Below, one piece after another: positions 32,774 through 42,303 of a DNA stretch of 46,128 bases. The notes beneath the pieces were generated by a model. It saw only the letters and a program-made list of their open reading frames with translations, did no database searches and was not told the origin of the DNA. The DNA comes from an uncultured Prevotella sp. (GTDB lineage: Bacteria; Bacteroidota; Bacteroidia; Bacteroidales; Bacteroidaceae), in the NCBI GenBank assembly GCA_937906495.1, contig CALCVT010000041.1, positions 1-46,128 of the forward strand. Direction: 5' to 3'. Within the stretch, counting starts at the first letter, position 1; every line of letters begins with the position of its first letter. The translations under genes were made by a program, and so were the position numbers.

Positions 32774-32947
32774 TACACAAAGGACTGAGCGGAACCTACC
32801 CACCCTACAGCCCTCGCACCTACCGCCTGCGGCAGAGTTTTTATCCTGCAAACTTTTCTTTTCCGGCTCTTCGGCAACTCTACGACCAATGTTCTCCTTC
32901 CACCCCATGAGCCAGTATCAACCACTCTTGCTATCCCTTTATCACAC

Positions 32948-33571
32948 ATGATACCTGTACAATTTATTACCCATACAGCTCCCGGAATCTCGTACGAGGA
33001 TTCGGCCATGCTGGCACTGCGCGGAGGCTGCAAATGGATACAACTTCGCATGAAGGAAGCTACCGACGACGAAGTGGAACCTATTGCCTTACGCATTCTT
33101 GAAGCATGCCGACAGGCCGAAGCTACCTTTATTCTGGACGACCGCGTTGAACTTTGCAAAAAAATACAAGCCGATGGAGTGCACCTAGGCAAAAACGATA
33201 TGCCTGTTGACGAAGCACGCCAATTACTCGGACACGAATACCTGATAGGCGGAACAGCTAATACAATCGACGATATACGTGAACTTAAACGCCGCAGTGC
33301 CGACTATATAGGCTGCGGCCCCTTCCGCTTTACTACAACCAAAGAGAAACTTGCCCCCACACTCGGACTCGATGGATACCGGAAAATTATGCAAACCCTG
33401 CACGACGAAGGGCTGCGCATTCCGGTATGTGCCATTGGCGGCATTACAAGCAACGACGTGCTGCCCCTGCTCGATGCAGGAGTACATGGCATTGCAGTGA
33501 GCGGAACCATCCTGCGTGCCGACGACCCCATTGCCGAAATGCAACAACTACTGCATCTTGACGAAGTTTAA
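32948..33571 (+). CDS. thiE: Thiamine phosphate synthase
   Basis: The 207-residue TIM-barrel enzyme joins the pyrimidine (HMP-PP) and thiazole phosphate to form thiamine phosphate. Family motifs include GGCKWIQLRMKEA near 26-38 (QLR), FILDDRVELCKKIQADGVHLGKNDMP near 57-82, IGGTANT near 97-103, DYIGCGPFRFTTTK near 118-131, and VCAIGGITSNDV near 158-169. Length is normal. It is the first gene after the TPP riboswitch and is followed 93 bp later by thiC. Confidence 0.96.
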   Translation: MIPVQFITHTAPGISYEDSAMLALRGGCKWIQLRMKEATDDEVEPIALRILEACRQAEATFILDDRVELCKKIQADGVHLGKNDMPVDEARQLLGHEYLIGGTANTIDDIRELKRRSADYIGCGPFRFTTTKEKLAPTLGLDGYRKIMQTLHDEGLRIPVCAIGGITSNDVLPLLDAGVHGIAVSGTILRADDPIAEMQQLLHLDEV

Positions 33572-33664
33572 GCACATCGCTACCGGCACACCCGGGCCAT
33601 ACCATGGCATGCAGCAAACTACCTGAAAATAACCCTTACCCGAAAATTCTATATAACTAAACCC

Positions 33665-35383
33665 ATGAACGAATCAATGAAGATACACTATCCAGGCAGC
33701 GAAAAGGTTTACCTGCATGGCGAAAAATATCCTTTCCTGCGCGTAGGCATGCGCCAGATTAACTTGACACCTACTGTAACTAAAGATTCTGAAGGTCAGA
33801 AGCATTTTACAGAAAACCAGCCCGTACTCGTATACGATACCAGCGGCCCCTACTCTGACCCCAATTATCAGGTTGACTTGAAAGAAGGACTGCCCCGCCT
33901 GCGCGAGCAATGGATTCTCGAACGTGGAGGTGTAGAGCGGCTCGAAACCTTCTCATCAGCCTACTGCCGCGAACGACTGGCCGACAAAAACCTCGACCAG
34001 CTGCGCTTTAATCACCACCACCTGCCCCTACGTGCCTTGCCCGGCAAAGGCATTACGCAAATGGCGCTTGCCAAACAGGGAATCGTGACTCCCGAAATGG
34101 AATATGTGGCCATCCGTGAGAACATGAATTGTGCCGCCCTGGGCATCCCCACCCACATTACACCCGAATTTGTACGCGACGAAATTGCTGCCGGCCGCGC
34201 AGTTATTCCTGCCAATATCAACCACCCCGAAGCCGAACCTATGATTATTGGCCGTAACTTCCTGGTAAAAATCAATACAAATATTGGTAACTCGGCCACT
34301 ACATCGTCGATTGACGAAGAAGTTGAAAAGGCCGTTTGGAGTTGCAAATGGGGCGGCGATACCATTATGGACCTCTCTACGGGCGACAACATACACGAAA
34401 CCCGCGAATGGATTGTACGTAACAGCCCCGTACCCGTAGGTACCGTACCTATGTACCAGGCTATGGAGAAGGTTAAAGGCGTAGCCAAAAACTTGACCTG
34501 GGAACTCTTCCGCGATACACTTGTTGAGCAGTGTGAACAGGGTGTAGACTACTTTACCATCCATTGCGGCATCAGACGTAAAAACATTCATCTCTCACAA
34601 GGTCGCATGACAGGCATGGTGAGCCGGGGTGGCAGCATCATCTCAGAATGGTGCATCCAAAACGACCGCGAGAGTTTCCTTTATGAACACTTCGATGATA
34701 TTTGCGACCTTTGCGCCCAGTACGACGTAGCCATCTCGCTTGGCGATGGTCTGCGTCCCGGTTCAATTTACGACGCTAACGACCGTGCCCAATTTGCCGA
34801 ACTTGACACCATGGGCGAACTTGTTTCGCGCGCTTGGGCTAAGGGTGTACAAGCCTTTATTGAAGGACCCGGCCACGTACCTATGCACAAAATTCCCGAG
34901 AATATGCAGCGCCAGATTGAAAAATGTCACAACGCGCCCTTCTATACGCTCGGCCCACTCGTTACCGACATAGCACCGGGATACGATCACATCACATCGG
35001 CTATCGGTGCCTCGATTATCGGTGCGCTAGGCACAGCCATGCTCTGCTACGTAACCCCTAAGGAACACCTGGCACTACCCAACCGCGACGATGTACGAAC
35101 CGGTGTCGTAACCTACAAGATAGCCGCACATGCAGCCGACTTAGCTAAAGGACACCCCGGAGCACAAGTTCGCGATAATGCCTTGTCGAAAGCACGCTAC
35201 GAATTCCGTTGGAAAGACCAATTCAATCTTAGCCTCGACCCCGACCTGGCTGCAAAATATTATAAAGATGCTCACTACGAAAACGGGGAATTCTGCACCA
35301 TGTGTGGCCCTAATTTCTGTGCCATGCGCATCTCACGCCGCTTGAAAGGCTGCGAAGAAAACGAATACGAAGGCGAACTTTAA
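33665..35383 (+). CDS. thiC: Phosphomethylpyrimidine synthase
   Basis: This 572-residue radical-SAM enzyme makes the thiamine pyrimidine (HMP-P) from aminoimidazole ribotide. The family pattern is plain: MNCAALGIPTHITPEF, IGNSATTSSIDEEVEKAVWSCKWGGDTIMDLSTG, SRGGSIISEWC, FIEGPGHVPMHKI, LGPLVTDIAPGYDHITSAIG (these last in the barrel). The C-terminal FCTMCGPNFCAM carries the CxxCxxxxC cluster ligands. Length fits the bacterial form lacking the plant extension. Under riboswitch control with thiE; thiS, thiG, thiH and thiF, often in the same operon in this phylum, are absent from this locus. Confidence 0.98.
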   Translation: MNESMKIHYPGSEKVYLHGEKYPFLRVGMRQINLTPTVTKDSEGQKHFTENQPVLVYDTSGPYSDPNYQVDLKEGLPRLREQWILERGGVERLETFSSAYCRERLADKNLDQLRFNHHHLPLRALPGKGITQMALAKQGIVTPEMEYVAIRENMNCAALGIPTHITPEFVRDEIAAGRAVIPANINHPEAEPMIIGRNFLVKINTNIGNSATTSSIDEEVEKAVWSCKWGGDTIMDLSTGDNIHETREWIVRNSPVPVGTVPMYQAMEKVKGVAKNLTWELFRDTLVEQCEQGVDYFTIHCGIRRKNIHLSQGRMTGMVSRGGSIISEWCIQNDRESFLYEHFDDICDLCAQYDVAISLGDGLRPGSIYDANDRAQFAELDTMGELVSRAWAKGVQAFIEGPGHVPMHKIPENMQRQIEKCHNAPFYTLGPLVTDIAPGYDHITSAIGASIIGALGTAMLCYVTPKEHLALPNRDDVRTGVVTYKIAAHAADLAKGHPGAQVRDNALSKARYEFRWKDQFNLSLDPDLAAKYYKDAHYENGEFCTMCGPNFCAMRISRRLKGCEENEYEGEL

Positions 35384-35553
35384 GTCCTCCCGGCTAATAT
35401 AAGCCCAAGTACTTGGACACACAACTCTATACAAATCAGAGGGCAGATGCTGTAAGAATAAACCACTTGAAAACGCTATGCCAGGAATGGCATGCAGCAA
35501 AGTATACGCTGCTCGCAGCAGCCCTCTTAATTATAGCCACAACCCTATCCTGT

Positions 35554-35592
35554 GAGGCAGATATTCCGTATTGGGAGTATCTGCCTCCTTAT
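35554..35592 (+). terminator. Terminator of the thiamine operon
   Basis: A 13-bp stem with one G-U pair (GAGGCAGATATTC at 35554-35566 with 35575-35587, 8-nt loop) is followed by a T/A-rich tail. It lies 170 bp after the thiC stop. A 76-codon frame starting with TTG at 35413 runs through it and is therefore not called. Confidence 0.7.
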
Positions 35593-35843
35593 TATAACTT
35601 ATTGTTTTCAAGTACCTCGGTACACATATTGCCTTCTTTATAACAACGCCTGAACACCCTGCAAATCTGAGATGCTAAGACAGCATAGTCTCAACAAAGC
35701 ATACGTTCTGTATATCCTCGCCCCTCCACTCCCCCCATCCAAACGAAGGTGTCAACGTAAGCATTATTTACAGAACCTTATGCCTTTAGCCCAAAACATC
35801 GGGACTAGAATAGTTCGGCACATCATTCTTAGCATTTTCTTCG
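35593..35843. other. Spacer between the thiamine operon and tsaB
   Basis: No gene is supported. Two weak inverted repeats are visible (around 35671-35690, and GTTCTGTA at 35705-35712 with 35769-35776), neither with a T tract. Confidence 0.4.
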
Positions 35844-35871
35844 TTTGTTTCAGCGATTATTCGTAAGTTTG
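35844..35871 (+). promoter_or_regulatory. Promoter of the tsaB-rseP gene series
   Basis: TTTG at 35844-35847 and TAAGTTTG at 35864-35871 fit the Bacteroidetes boxes, though the spacer of 16 nt is shorter than the usual 19-21. The implied leader is about 105 nt. Confidence 0.5.
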
Positions 35872-35981
35872 CAAGGCAAAATGAGCCTACGCCTTAGCGA
35901 AGGGAACCGCTTCTGTATGCCTAATCGTTCCCCTAATGGCGTAAGCCAGTTGTTTAACTCCATTCTATCGCAACTTACGTT

Positions 35982-36674
35982 ATGTCTTGCATCTTACATA
36001 TTGAAACTTCAACCCAAGTATGTTCTGTAGCCCTTTCGCAGGATGGCGTATGCCTCCATCAGGAAGTAGACGCCAACGGCCCTTCGCACGCACAGGTATT
36101 GGCAGGCTATGTACAAGAAGCCGTCTCATTTGCCGACAGTCACGCCATCCCTATTGACGCAGTTGCTGTAAGCAAGGGACCAGGTTCATACACAGGGCTG
36201 CGCATCGGTGTGTCCGAAGCAAAAGGTGTGGCTTATGGCCGCGATGCCCGTCTGCTTTCTGTGCCCACACTCAAACTTCTTACAGTTCCTGTACTGCTTG
36301 GAAAAGAAGAACTCCCCGACGATGCTCTCCTTTGCCCCATGATTGACGCTCGACGCATGGAGGTCTATTGTGCTGTATATAACCGTGCCTTGCAGGAAGT
36401 AGTTCCCACTCGGGCACAGATTGTTGAGACCGACACGTTCGCCTCATTACTCGAAGAACATCCCATTTACTTTATGGGCAATGGTTCGGAAAAATGCACC
36501 GAGGTGATTAAACACCCCAACGCACACTTCATCCCCAACATTCAACCTTTGGCTCGTCACATGATTCCTTTGGCTGAAATGGCATTGGCCCGCGAGGCCT
36601 ATGAAGATGTAGCTTACTTCGAGCCTTATTACCTCAAGGAGTTTGTTGCCACCCAAAGCAAAAAACTTCTTTAA
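35982..36674 (+). CDS. tsaB: tRNA t6A synthesis protein TsaB
   Basis: This 230-residue ASKHA-fold protein pairs with TsaD to place the threonylcarbamoyl group on A37 of ANN-decoding tRNAs. The N-terminal strand-turn ILHIETSTQVCSVALSQDG and the segment AVSKGPGSYTGLRIGVSEAKGVAYG (residues about 62-86) are diagnostic. It lacks the metal-binding His residues of TsaD, as expected. It is the first gene of a conserved Bacteroidales series with the DUF4290 gene and murA. Confidence 0.95.
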   Translation: MSCILHIETSTQVCSVALSQDGVCLHQEVDANGPSHAQVLAGYVQEAVSFADSHAIPIDAVAVSKGPGSYTGLRIGVSEAKGVAYGRDARLLSVPTLKLLTVPVLLGKEELPDDALLCPMIDARRMEVYCAVYNRALQEVVPTRAQIVETDTFASLLEEHPIYFMGNGSEKCTEVIKHPNAHFIPNIQPLARHMIPLAEMALAREAYEDVAYFEPYYLKEFVATQSKKLL

Positions 36675-36695
36675 TCTCACTACTAACGCAACTCA

Positions 36696-37343
36696 ATGAA
36701 CAACCCCAAATACACCGACAGCCTTATGCTGCGCCCCGAAAATACCTCAAACCCTGACTACAACTCTACACGCGAGGTCCTTAAAATGCCTGAATATGGC
36801 AGATTGGTGCAGGATATGGTTGAATATGCACTTTCTATCGAAGACAGCGTTGAGCGCCAGCAGTATGCCGAAGCTATTGTTGAGGTTATGACGGGCCTAA
36901 ACCCCAAAATGAAGGATGTGCCCGACTTCCAACACAAGATATGGGACCATTTGGCTCTACTGTCCAATTATCAGCTCGACATCCAATATCCTTTCGAAAT
37001 TACACGCCACGACAAGGAGAATCCCCGCCCCGGAAAACTTTCCTATCCGCAGGGGCGCATCCGTTTCCGCCACTACGGACGCCTTATCGAAAAGGCTATG
37101 AACGACTTAAAAGAAATGCCTGCGGGCAACAAACGCGATGAACTCACCCGCCTGGTAGCCAATCGTATGAAACGCAACTTGGCTGACTGGAAAGGCGATG
37201 GCATTGAAGATTCGAAAGTAGCTTTCGACATTGCTTATTACACCGAAGGAAAAGTTGAGCCCAACTTTTCTGAACCAGGCAAGCAACTTATGGAAATTAG
37301 CGAAAACCGCTTTCGCACACGTAAAAACAAAGGCATGATTTAG
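36696..37343 (+). CDS. DUF4290 family protein
   Basis: The 215-residue cytoplasmic protein matches DUF4290, a conserved Bacteroidetes family of unknown function. Visible patterns are MPEYGRLVQDMVEYALSIED near the N-terminus, MTGLNPKMKDVPDFQHKIWDHL, YPQGRIRFRHYGRLIEK and a basic C-terminus with RFRTRKNKG. It is all alpha-helical by composition, without signal or membrane segment. It lies 21 bp after tsaB and 32 bp before murA, an arrangement conserved in the order, which hints at a link to translation or envelope growth but proves nothing. Confidence 0.88.
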   Translation: MNNPKYTDSLMLRPENTSNPDYNSTREVLKMPEYGRLVQDMVEYALSIEDSVERQQYAEAIVEVMTGLNPKMKDVPDFQHKIWDHLALLSNYQLDIQYPFEITRHDKENPRPGKLSYPQGRIRFRHYGRLIEKAMNDLKEMPAGNKRDELTRLVANRMKRNLADWKGDGIEDSKVAFDIAYYTEGKVEPNFSEPGKQLMEISENRFRTRKNKGMI

Positions 37344-37375
37344 CCTGCACCATCCATTATTATAGCACATCTCCT

Positions 37376-38689
37376 ATGAGTACGTTCGTAATCGAAGGCG
37401 GCCACCGGCTTCAAGGCGAAATAACACCACAAGGTGCCAAAAATGAAGCATTGCAAGTTATCTGTGCCACCTTACTGACCAAAGAATCTGTCCGCATTCA
37501 AAATATTCCCAACATTTTAGACGTTAACAACCTCATTGCCCTGCTTGGTGCCATGGGGGTTGAAATTGTGTGGAACGGAACAGGCGACTGCACCTTCTGC
37601 GCTAAAAACGTCTGTCTTGACTACCTCCAAAGCCAGGATTTCCTGGAACGTTGCTCACGGCTTAGGGGGTCTGTGCTTCTCATCGGCCCGCTGCTTGCCC
37701 GCTTTGGAATAGCAACCATAGCCAAACCTGGAGGCGACAAGATTGGACGCCGCCGACTCGACACCCACTTTTGCGGACTACAAAAGTTAGGTGCCCAGTT
37801 TCGGTATAACAACGAAGCAGCCACTTATACCATTGAGGCCAACAGTCTGAAAGGCACATATATGCTGCTCGACGAGGCTTCGGTTACCGGTACAGCCAAC
37901 ATCATTATGGCTGCAGTACTAGCCCAAGGAACCACCACCATTTACAATGCCGCCTGCGAGCCCTACATCCAACAACTCTGCCTTATGCTCAACAGCATGG
38001 GAGCACGTATTTCGGGAATAGCCTCAAACTTACTTACAATTGAAGGAGTAAACCAACTTCATGGCAACGTTGTTCACCGCATTTTGCCAGATATGATAGA
38101 AATTGGCTCCTTTATAGGTATGGGAGCTATGGTTGGCAATGGACTAACCATCCGTCAGGCGGGAGTTGAAGCTCTCGGAATCATACCCGAAGCCTTCCGA
38201 CGCTTAGGCATCAAAATACAAATTGAAGGCGACGACATCATTATTCCGCGACAGGATCACTACGAAATAGAATCTTTTATAGATGGCTCTTTTATGACCT
38301 TGGCTGATGCACCATGGCCCGGCCTTACCCCCGACCTTCTCAGTGTACTTCTTGTAGTAGCAACACAAGCCCGAGGCTCTGTGCTCTTCCATCAAAAAAT
38401 GTTCGAAAGCCGTCTGTTCTTTGTAGACAAACTCATTGAAATGGGCGCACAAATTATTCTGTGCGATCCTCATCGTGCCGTAGTTATCGGACACGACCAT
38501 CAGATACGCCTACGAGCACGCCGCATGGTTTCGCCCGATATCCGAGCAGGCATTGCCCTGCTCATTGCTGCGCTCAGCGCTGAGGGTACAAGCCGCATCG
38601 ATAATGTTGAACAAATTGACCGCGGCTATGAATGTATCGAAGAGCGACTCAACCAATTGGGCGCCCGTATCACCCGCATTAACGGATAA
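37376..38689 (+). CDS. murA: UDP-N-acetylglucosamine 1-carboxyvinyltransferase with Asp at the Cys115 site
   Basis: MurA adds enolpyruvate from PEP to UDP-GlcNAc, the first committed step of peptidoglycan synthesis. The 437-residue protein has the two-domain EPSP-synthase fold, beginning FVIEGGHRLQGEITPQGAKNEAL with the catalytic Lys22-Asn23 pair. In the active-site loop, AKPGGDKIGRRRLDTH, Asp121 occupies the place of E. coli Cys115 (PGGCTIG). This Cys-to-Asp change is known from Mycobacterium, Chlamydia and Borrelia to leave the enzyme active but insensitive to fosfomycin. The C-terminal GYECIEERLNQLGARI is normal. Co-transcribed with tsaB and the DUF4290 gene. Confidence 0.96.
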   Translation: MSTFVIEGGHRLQGEITPQGAKNEALQVICATLLTKESVRIQNIPNILDVNNLIALLGAMGVEIVWNGTGDCTFCAKNVCLDYLQSQDFLERCSRLRGSVLLIGPLLARFGIATIAKPGGDKIGRRRLDTHFCGLQKLGAQFRYNNEAATYTIEANSLKGTYMLLDEASVTGTANIIMAAVLAQGTTTIYNAACEPYIQQLCLMLNSMGARISGIASNLLTIEGVNQLHGNVVHRILPDMIEIGSFIGMGAMVGNGLTIRQAGVEALGIIPEAFRRLGIKIQIEGDDIIIPRQDHYEIESFIDGSFMTLADAPWPGLTPDLLSVLLVVATQARGSVLFHQKMFESRLFFVDKLIEMGAQIILCDPHRAVVIGHDHQIRLRARRMVSPDIRAGIALLIAALSAEGTSRIDNVEQIDRGYECIEERLNQLGARITRING

Positions 38690-38810
38690 ATCCGACTGGA
38701 ATAACACATTCTACACCGGCCAACAGATTTCCTTCCCACACATTCCCAGCCTACAGATTCCCCTGCCATCTGCCAGGCAGACATAAGCTTTTTTCGCAAA
38801 ATACACCAAA

Positions 38811-39347
38811 ATGATTCGCACTGACGAAGTTTTCAAAATAGGATACATCGCCAAACACCGCGGACTACGCGGCGAAGTTGAACTGGCTTTTACCGACGAC
38901 TGCTTCGATACCGGTACCGCTGAATATCTGGTACTCGATATGGATGGCATATTCGTTCCTTTCTTTTGGGAAGAGTACAGTTTCAAGAACCAGGATACAG
39001 CCATCATCAAGTTTGAGGACATAGACTGCGAAGAGCAAGCCCGCCGCCTGGTGGGACATGCCGTATTCTATCCCAAGTCGCACCTCTGCAATGACACTAA
39101 TGACGGCGGCACACTGTCCTCGTATCGGGCACTCACTGGTTTCAATGTCTACAATGCCGATGGCACAGCTGTAGGTACCATTACCCATGTTGACGACTCC
39201 TCGGCTAATATTCTGCTCATTATCGATTGCCCTGACGGCAACGAACTGATGCTTCCCTTTCACGACGATTTCTTGCTTCAGTTCGATTTACGCGAACGTA
39301 GCATCCAGCTCGACATCCCCGAAGAACTGCTCCATCTCAATGGCTAA
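38811..39347 (+). CDS. rimM: 16S rRNA processing protein RimM
   Basis: This 178-residue protein helps mature the 30S subunit head and binds ribosomal protein S19. The N-terminal domain shows FKIGYIAKHRGLRGEVEL and DCEEQARRLVGHAVFYP, and the C-terminal PRC-barrel domain shows YNADGTAVGTITHVDDS and ELMLPFHDDFLLQFDLRER. Length is normal. It lies 121 bp after murA and 52 bp before dxr. Confidence 0.94.
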   Translation: MIRTDEVFKIGYIAKHRGLRGEVELAFTDDCFDTGTAEYLVLDMDGIFVPFFWEEYSFKNQDTAIIKFEDIDCEEQARRLVGHAVFYPKSHLCNDTNDGGTLSSYRALTGFNVYNADGTAVGTITHVDDSSANILLIIDCPDGNELMLPFHDDFLLQFDLRERSIQLDIPEELLHLNG

Positions 39348-39399
39348 AGCCTTTACCTTTTAGCTCTCTACCTACTAACTCCTTAGCTATTTACCCCGA

Positions 39400-40545
39400 A
39401 TGAAACGTATAGCCATACTCGGTTCTACCGGCTCAATCGGTACTCAGGCCTTAGACGTCATCAGCCGTCATCGCGACCGCTTCGAGGCCCGTGTGCTCAC
39501 AGCCGGAAGCAATGCCACCCTGCTCATTGAGCAAGCCCGCAACTTCATGCCCGATGCGGTTGTTATTGCCGACGAAACCAAATACACCGAAGTTCAAGAA
39601 GCCCTCAGTGCATTACCCATCAAAGTTTATACCGGCAGCGATGCCCTGTGCCAAGTGGTACAGAGCAGCGAAGTGGACCTTGTACTCACGGCCATGGTAG
39701 GCTTTGCCGGACTACGCCCCACCATCTCAGCCATCCAAGCCGGCAAACCGCTTGCATTAGCCAACAAAGAGACCCTGGTAGTAGCCGGAAGCATCATCCG
39801 CAAACTCTGTGTGTCGCATGGTGTACCCATCCTGCCCGTCGATAGCGAACATTCGGCCATCTTTCAATGTTTAAATGGGGAGGCCGAAAATCCTGTCAAA
39901 CGCATCCTGCTCACAGCTTCGGGTGGCCCCTTCCGTAACTTTACATCCGAAGAACTCGAACGCGTAACACCGACACAGGCACTGCAACACCCCAATTGGA
40001 AGATGGGAGCCAAAATAACCATCGATTCGGCAACAATGATGAACAAAGGCTTTGAAATGATTGAAGCGCACTGGCTTTATAACGTTGCTCCCGATAACAT
40101 TCAAGTTGTTGTACACCCCGAAAGTGTCATTCACTCAGCCGTAGAGTTTGCTGATGGTGCTGTAATGGCACAACTCGGAACACCCGATATGCGCCTGCCC
40201 ATTCAATACGCCTTCAGTTTTCCTGAGCGATTGTCACTAGGCAGCGAGCAACTTGACCTATTCGCATTGGGTTCTCTTCATTTTGAACAGCCTGATGTTC
40301 AGCGTTTCCCCTGTCTGCGCCTGGCCTACGAAGCCATAGCTCAAGGCGGTAACATGCCATGCATACTCAATGCTGCCGGTGAAGTAGCCAACTTAGCCTT
40401 TAGGCAAGAACGTATCGGATTTATGGATATTGCCCGCATCACAGAACAAGCCATGCAACAGGCAACTTTCCTGCCCACACCCACACTCGAAGACCTTTTC
40501 GAAACCGACCGCCAGGTTCGCCAATTGGCCCAAACCCTTCTGTAG
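39400..40545 (+). CDS. dxr: 1-deoxy-D-xylulose 5-phosphate reductoisomerase
   Basis: The 381-residue enzyme makes 2-C-methyl-D-erythritol 4-phosphate, the first committed step of non-mevalonate isoprenoid synthesis, and is the target of fosmidomycin. The NADPH-binding N-terminus ILGSTGSIGTQALDVI is at about 4-19, ALANKETLVVAG near 120, the metal/substrate site VDSEHSAIFQCL near 147-158, LTASGGPFRN near 170, and ATMMNKGFEMIEAHWLY near 209. Length is normal. It lies between rimM and rseP on the same strand. Confidence 0.98.
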   Translation: MKRIAILGSTGSIGTQALDVISRHRDRFEARVLTAGSNATLLIEQARNFMPDAVVIADETKYTEVQEALSALPIKVYTGSDALCQVVQSSEVDLVLTAMVGFAGLRPTISAIQAGKPLALANKETLVVAGSIIRKLCVSHGVPILPVDSEHSAIFQCLNGEAENPVKRILLTASGGPFRNFTSEELERVTPTQALQHPNWKMGAKITIDSATMMNKGFEMIEAHWLYNVAPDNIQVVVHPESVIHSAVEFADGAVMAQLGTPDMRLPIQYAFSFPERLSLGSEQLDLFALGSLHFEQPDVQRFPCLRLAYEAIAQGGNMPCILNAAGEVANLAFRQERIGFMDIARITEQAMQQATFLPTPTLEDLFETDRQVRQLAQTLL

Positions 40546-40660
40546 ACAAAACATCCGTAAGCACCTGACTTCAAACTTCCTGAGTCTCGAACGTTCAGAA
40601 CACGCTTTACCACTTAAGCCAAACTCTTAGTTAAACCAACATAATGATTAAACCCTACCT

Positions 40661-42031
40661 GTGGAAGATTTTATGATTCGGGCTCTGCAGCTCATGCTCT
40701 GCTTTGCCATACTTATCCTCCTGCACGAAGGAGGACACTTCTTTTTTGCTAAATTATTTAAGGTACGCGTTGAGAAGTTCTGCCTTTTCTTCGACCCCTG
40801 GTTCACCCCCTTCAAGTTCAAACCCCGCAAAAGCGACACTACCTATTGCCTTGGCTGGCTGCCACTCGGCGGCTATGTCAAAATAGCCGGAATGATTGAT
40901 GAGTCGATGGACAAGGAACAACTCAAGCAACCTGTCAAACCATGGGAATTCCGTGCCAAACCGGCCTGGCAGCGATTGTTCATCATGATTGGTGGTGTAT
41001 TGGTCAACTTCATCCTAGCCTTTATCATCTATGCGGCAGTTCTCTTTACCTGGGGCGAAACCTACATCCCCGTTCAGAACTACACCCATGGTTTTAAGTT
41101 TAACGAACAAGCCCAAGATTTAGGTTTCCGCGATGGCGATATTCTGCTTGGCACCGATACACACAGCTTTACAAAGTTCGACGGTAACATTTACCGCGAC
41201 CTCAGCCAGGCTCACTCTGCTACTGTGCTACGTAACGGCCAAAAGGTTACCATTCCCCTCCCGGGCAACCTTAACATGCTCGAGATGATTCAAAACCAGC
41301 CACGCTTTGTAGAGATTCTCAACCCATCGCTCATCAACAAAGTGCAGCCAGGAAGCGCAGCTGAACGTGCCGGAATTCGCCCGGGCGACCAACTCATAGG
41401 ATTTAACGGACACAGCTTTCAAACAGTCAACGAATTCATTCAAATTCGCGGTACCATGAACGATGTGTTAGCAACAGCCAGCCACGCCGATAGTCTACGC
41501 TTGCGCCAGGCTACAGTCGTTGTACGCAGAAACAATACAAACCATACCGATACCCTCAGTCTCGCGCTCAACAGCAAATACGAGACTGGCATTGGCTGGG
41601 CAAACCCCATGCAAAGCGAATATAAGCGCGTTACCCGCAATTACACCTTTACAGAGAGTATTCCTGCAGGTATCAGTCATGGTTGGAAAGTTCTCACCGG
41701 CTACGTCGAGGACCTCAAGTACCTCTTTACTGCCGATGGTGCCAAAAGCGTCGGATCGTTCGGAGCCATAGGCAGCCTCTTTCCCGTAACCTGGGACTGG
41801 TGCGCCTTTTGGGAACTCACAGCCTTCATCTCGCTTATATTGGCCTTTATGAACATCCTGCCCATTCCGGCGCTCGACGGTGGCCACGTATTCTTCCTGC
41901 TCTACGAAGTTATTAGCCGCCGCAAACCGAGCGATGCCTTTATGGAGCGTGCACAAACTATAGGCATGTGCCTATTGCTCCTACTCATGGTCTTTGCCAT
42001 CTTCAACGACTTCCGCAATTTTGTATTCTGA
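40661..42031 (+). CDS. rseP: RseP-type site-2 zinc metalloprotease
   Basis: This 456-residue intramembrane protease cuts membrane-bound substrates such as anti-sigma factors. The start is GTG at 40661, favoured because MEDFMIRALQL matches the family N-terminus; an ATG lies four codons later. HEGGH (about 22-26) provides zinc ligands in the first membrane segment, PDZ-like material spans about 210-300 (RAGIRPGDQLIGFNG), and the LDG motif ILPIPALDGGH near 408 provides the third ligand. Two more membrane spans end the protein. It is 115 bp after dxr. It could act on the sigma/anti-sigma unit at 31-32 kb, which is speculation. Confidence 0.95.
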   Translation: MEDFMIRALQLMLCFAILILLHEGGHFFFAKLFKVRVEKFCLFFDPWFTPFKFKPRKSDTTYCLGWLPLGGYVKIAGMIDESMDKEQLKQPVKPWEFRAKPAWQRLFIMIGGVLVNFILAFIIYAAVLFTWGETYIPVQNYTHGFKFNEQAQDLGFRDGDILLGTDTHSFTKFDGNIYRDLSQAHSATVLRNGQKVTIPLPGNLNMLEMIQNQPRFVEILNPSLINKVQPGSAAERAGIRPGDQLIGFNGHSFQTVNEFIQIRGTMNDVLATASHADSLRLRQATVVVRRNNTNHTDTLSLALNSKYETGIGWANPMQSEYKRVTRNYTFTESIPAGISHGWKVLTGYVEDLKYLFTADGAKSVGSFGAIGSLFPVTWDWCAFWELTAFISLILAFMNILPIPALDGGHVFFLLYEVISRRKPSDAFMERAQTIGMCLLLLLMVFAIFNDFRNFVF

Positions 42032-42084
42032 TTCCGTTATACGGCTTACATCAGATTACACCAATCTCGGCCCTAAAGCCATGC

Positions 42085-42122
42085 TTACCGCTGTCAGACC
42101 CATATTGGTCTGACAGCGGTAA
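42085..42122 (+). terminator. Terminator after rseP
   Basis: A 16-bp perfect stem (TTACCGCTGTCAGACC at 42085-42100 with 42107-42122, loop CATATT) lies about 55 bp after the rseP stop. The tail CTTATTG is only mildly T-rich. Confidence 0.75.
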
Positions 42123-42259
42123 CTTATTGTATGATAGTCAATAGCCCAAAAACTGCATGGTCAGTGTAAACCCCTGCGTCAACTCCCTTTGATTAAGAGT
42201 TTTGCACGGCACTTCCGCAATTTGCCCCATCAAAAGCGGGATATTTCTCAGAATATTTG

Positions 42260-42267
42260 TACTTTTG
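42260..42267 (+). promoter_or_regulatory. -7 box of the hpt promoter
   Basis: TACTTTTG matches TAnnTTTG about 37 bp upstream of the hpt start, after the rseP terminator. No clear TTTG lies at the -33 position. Confidence 0.5.
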
Positions 42268-42303
42268 CGTGCAAAATCAGTATTACCACATTACACGACA
42301 CCT

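Noticed and set aside
32530..32910. 126-codon frame overlapping the thiamine promoter and riboswitch
   Set aside because: The riboswitch core is certain, and the frame has no protein features.
35413..35643. 76-codon frame with a hydrophobic segment and lipobox-like Cys
   Set aside because: It starts with TTG and runs through the thiamine operon terminator, which accounts for the sequence better.
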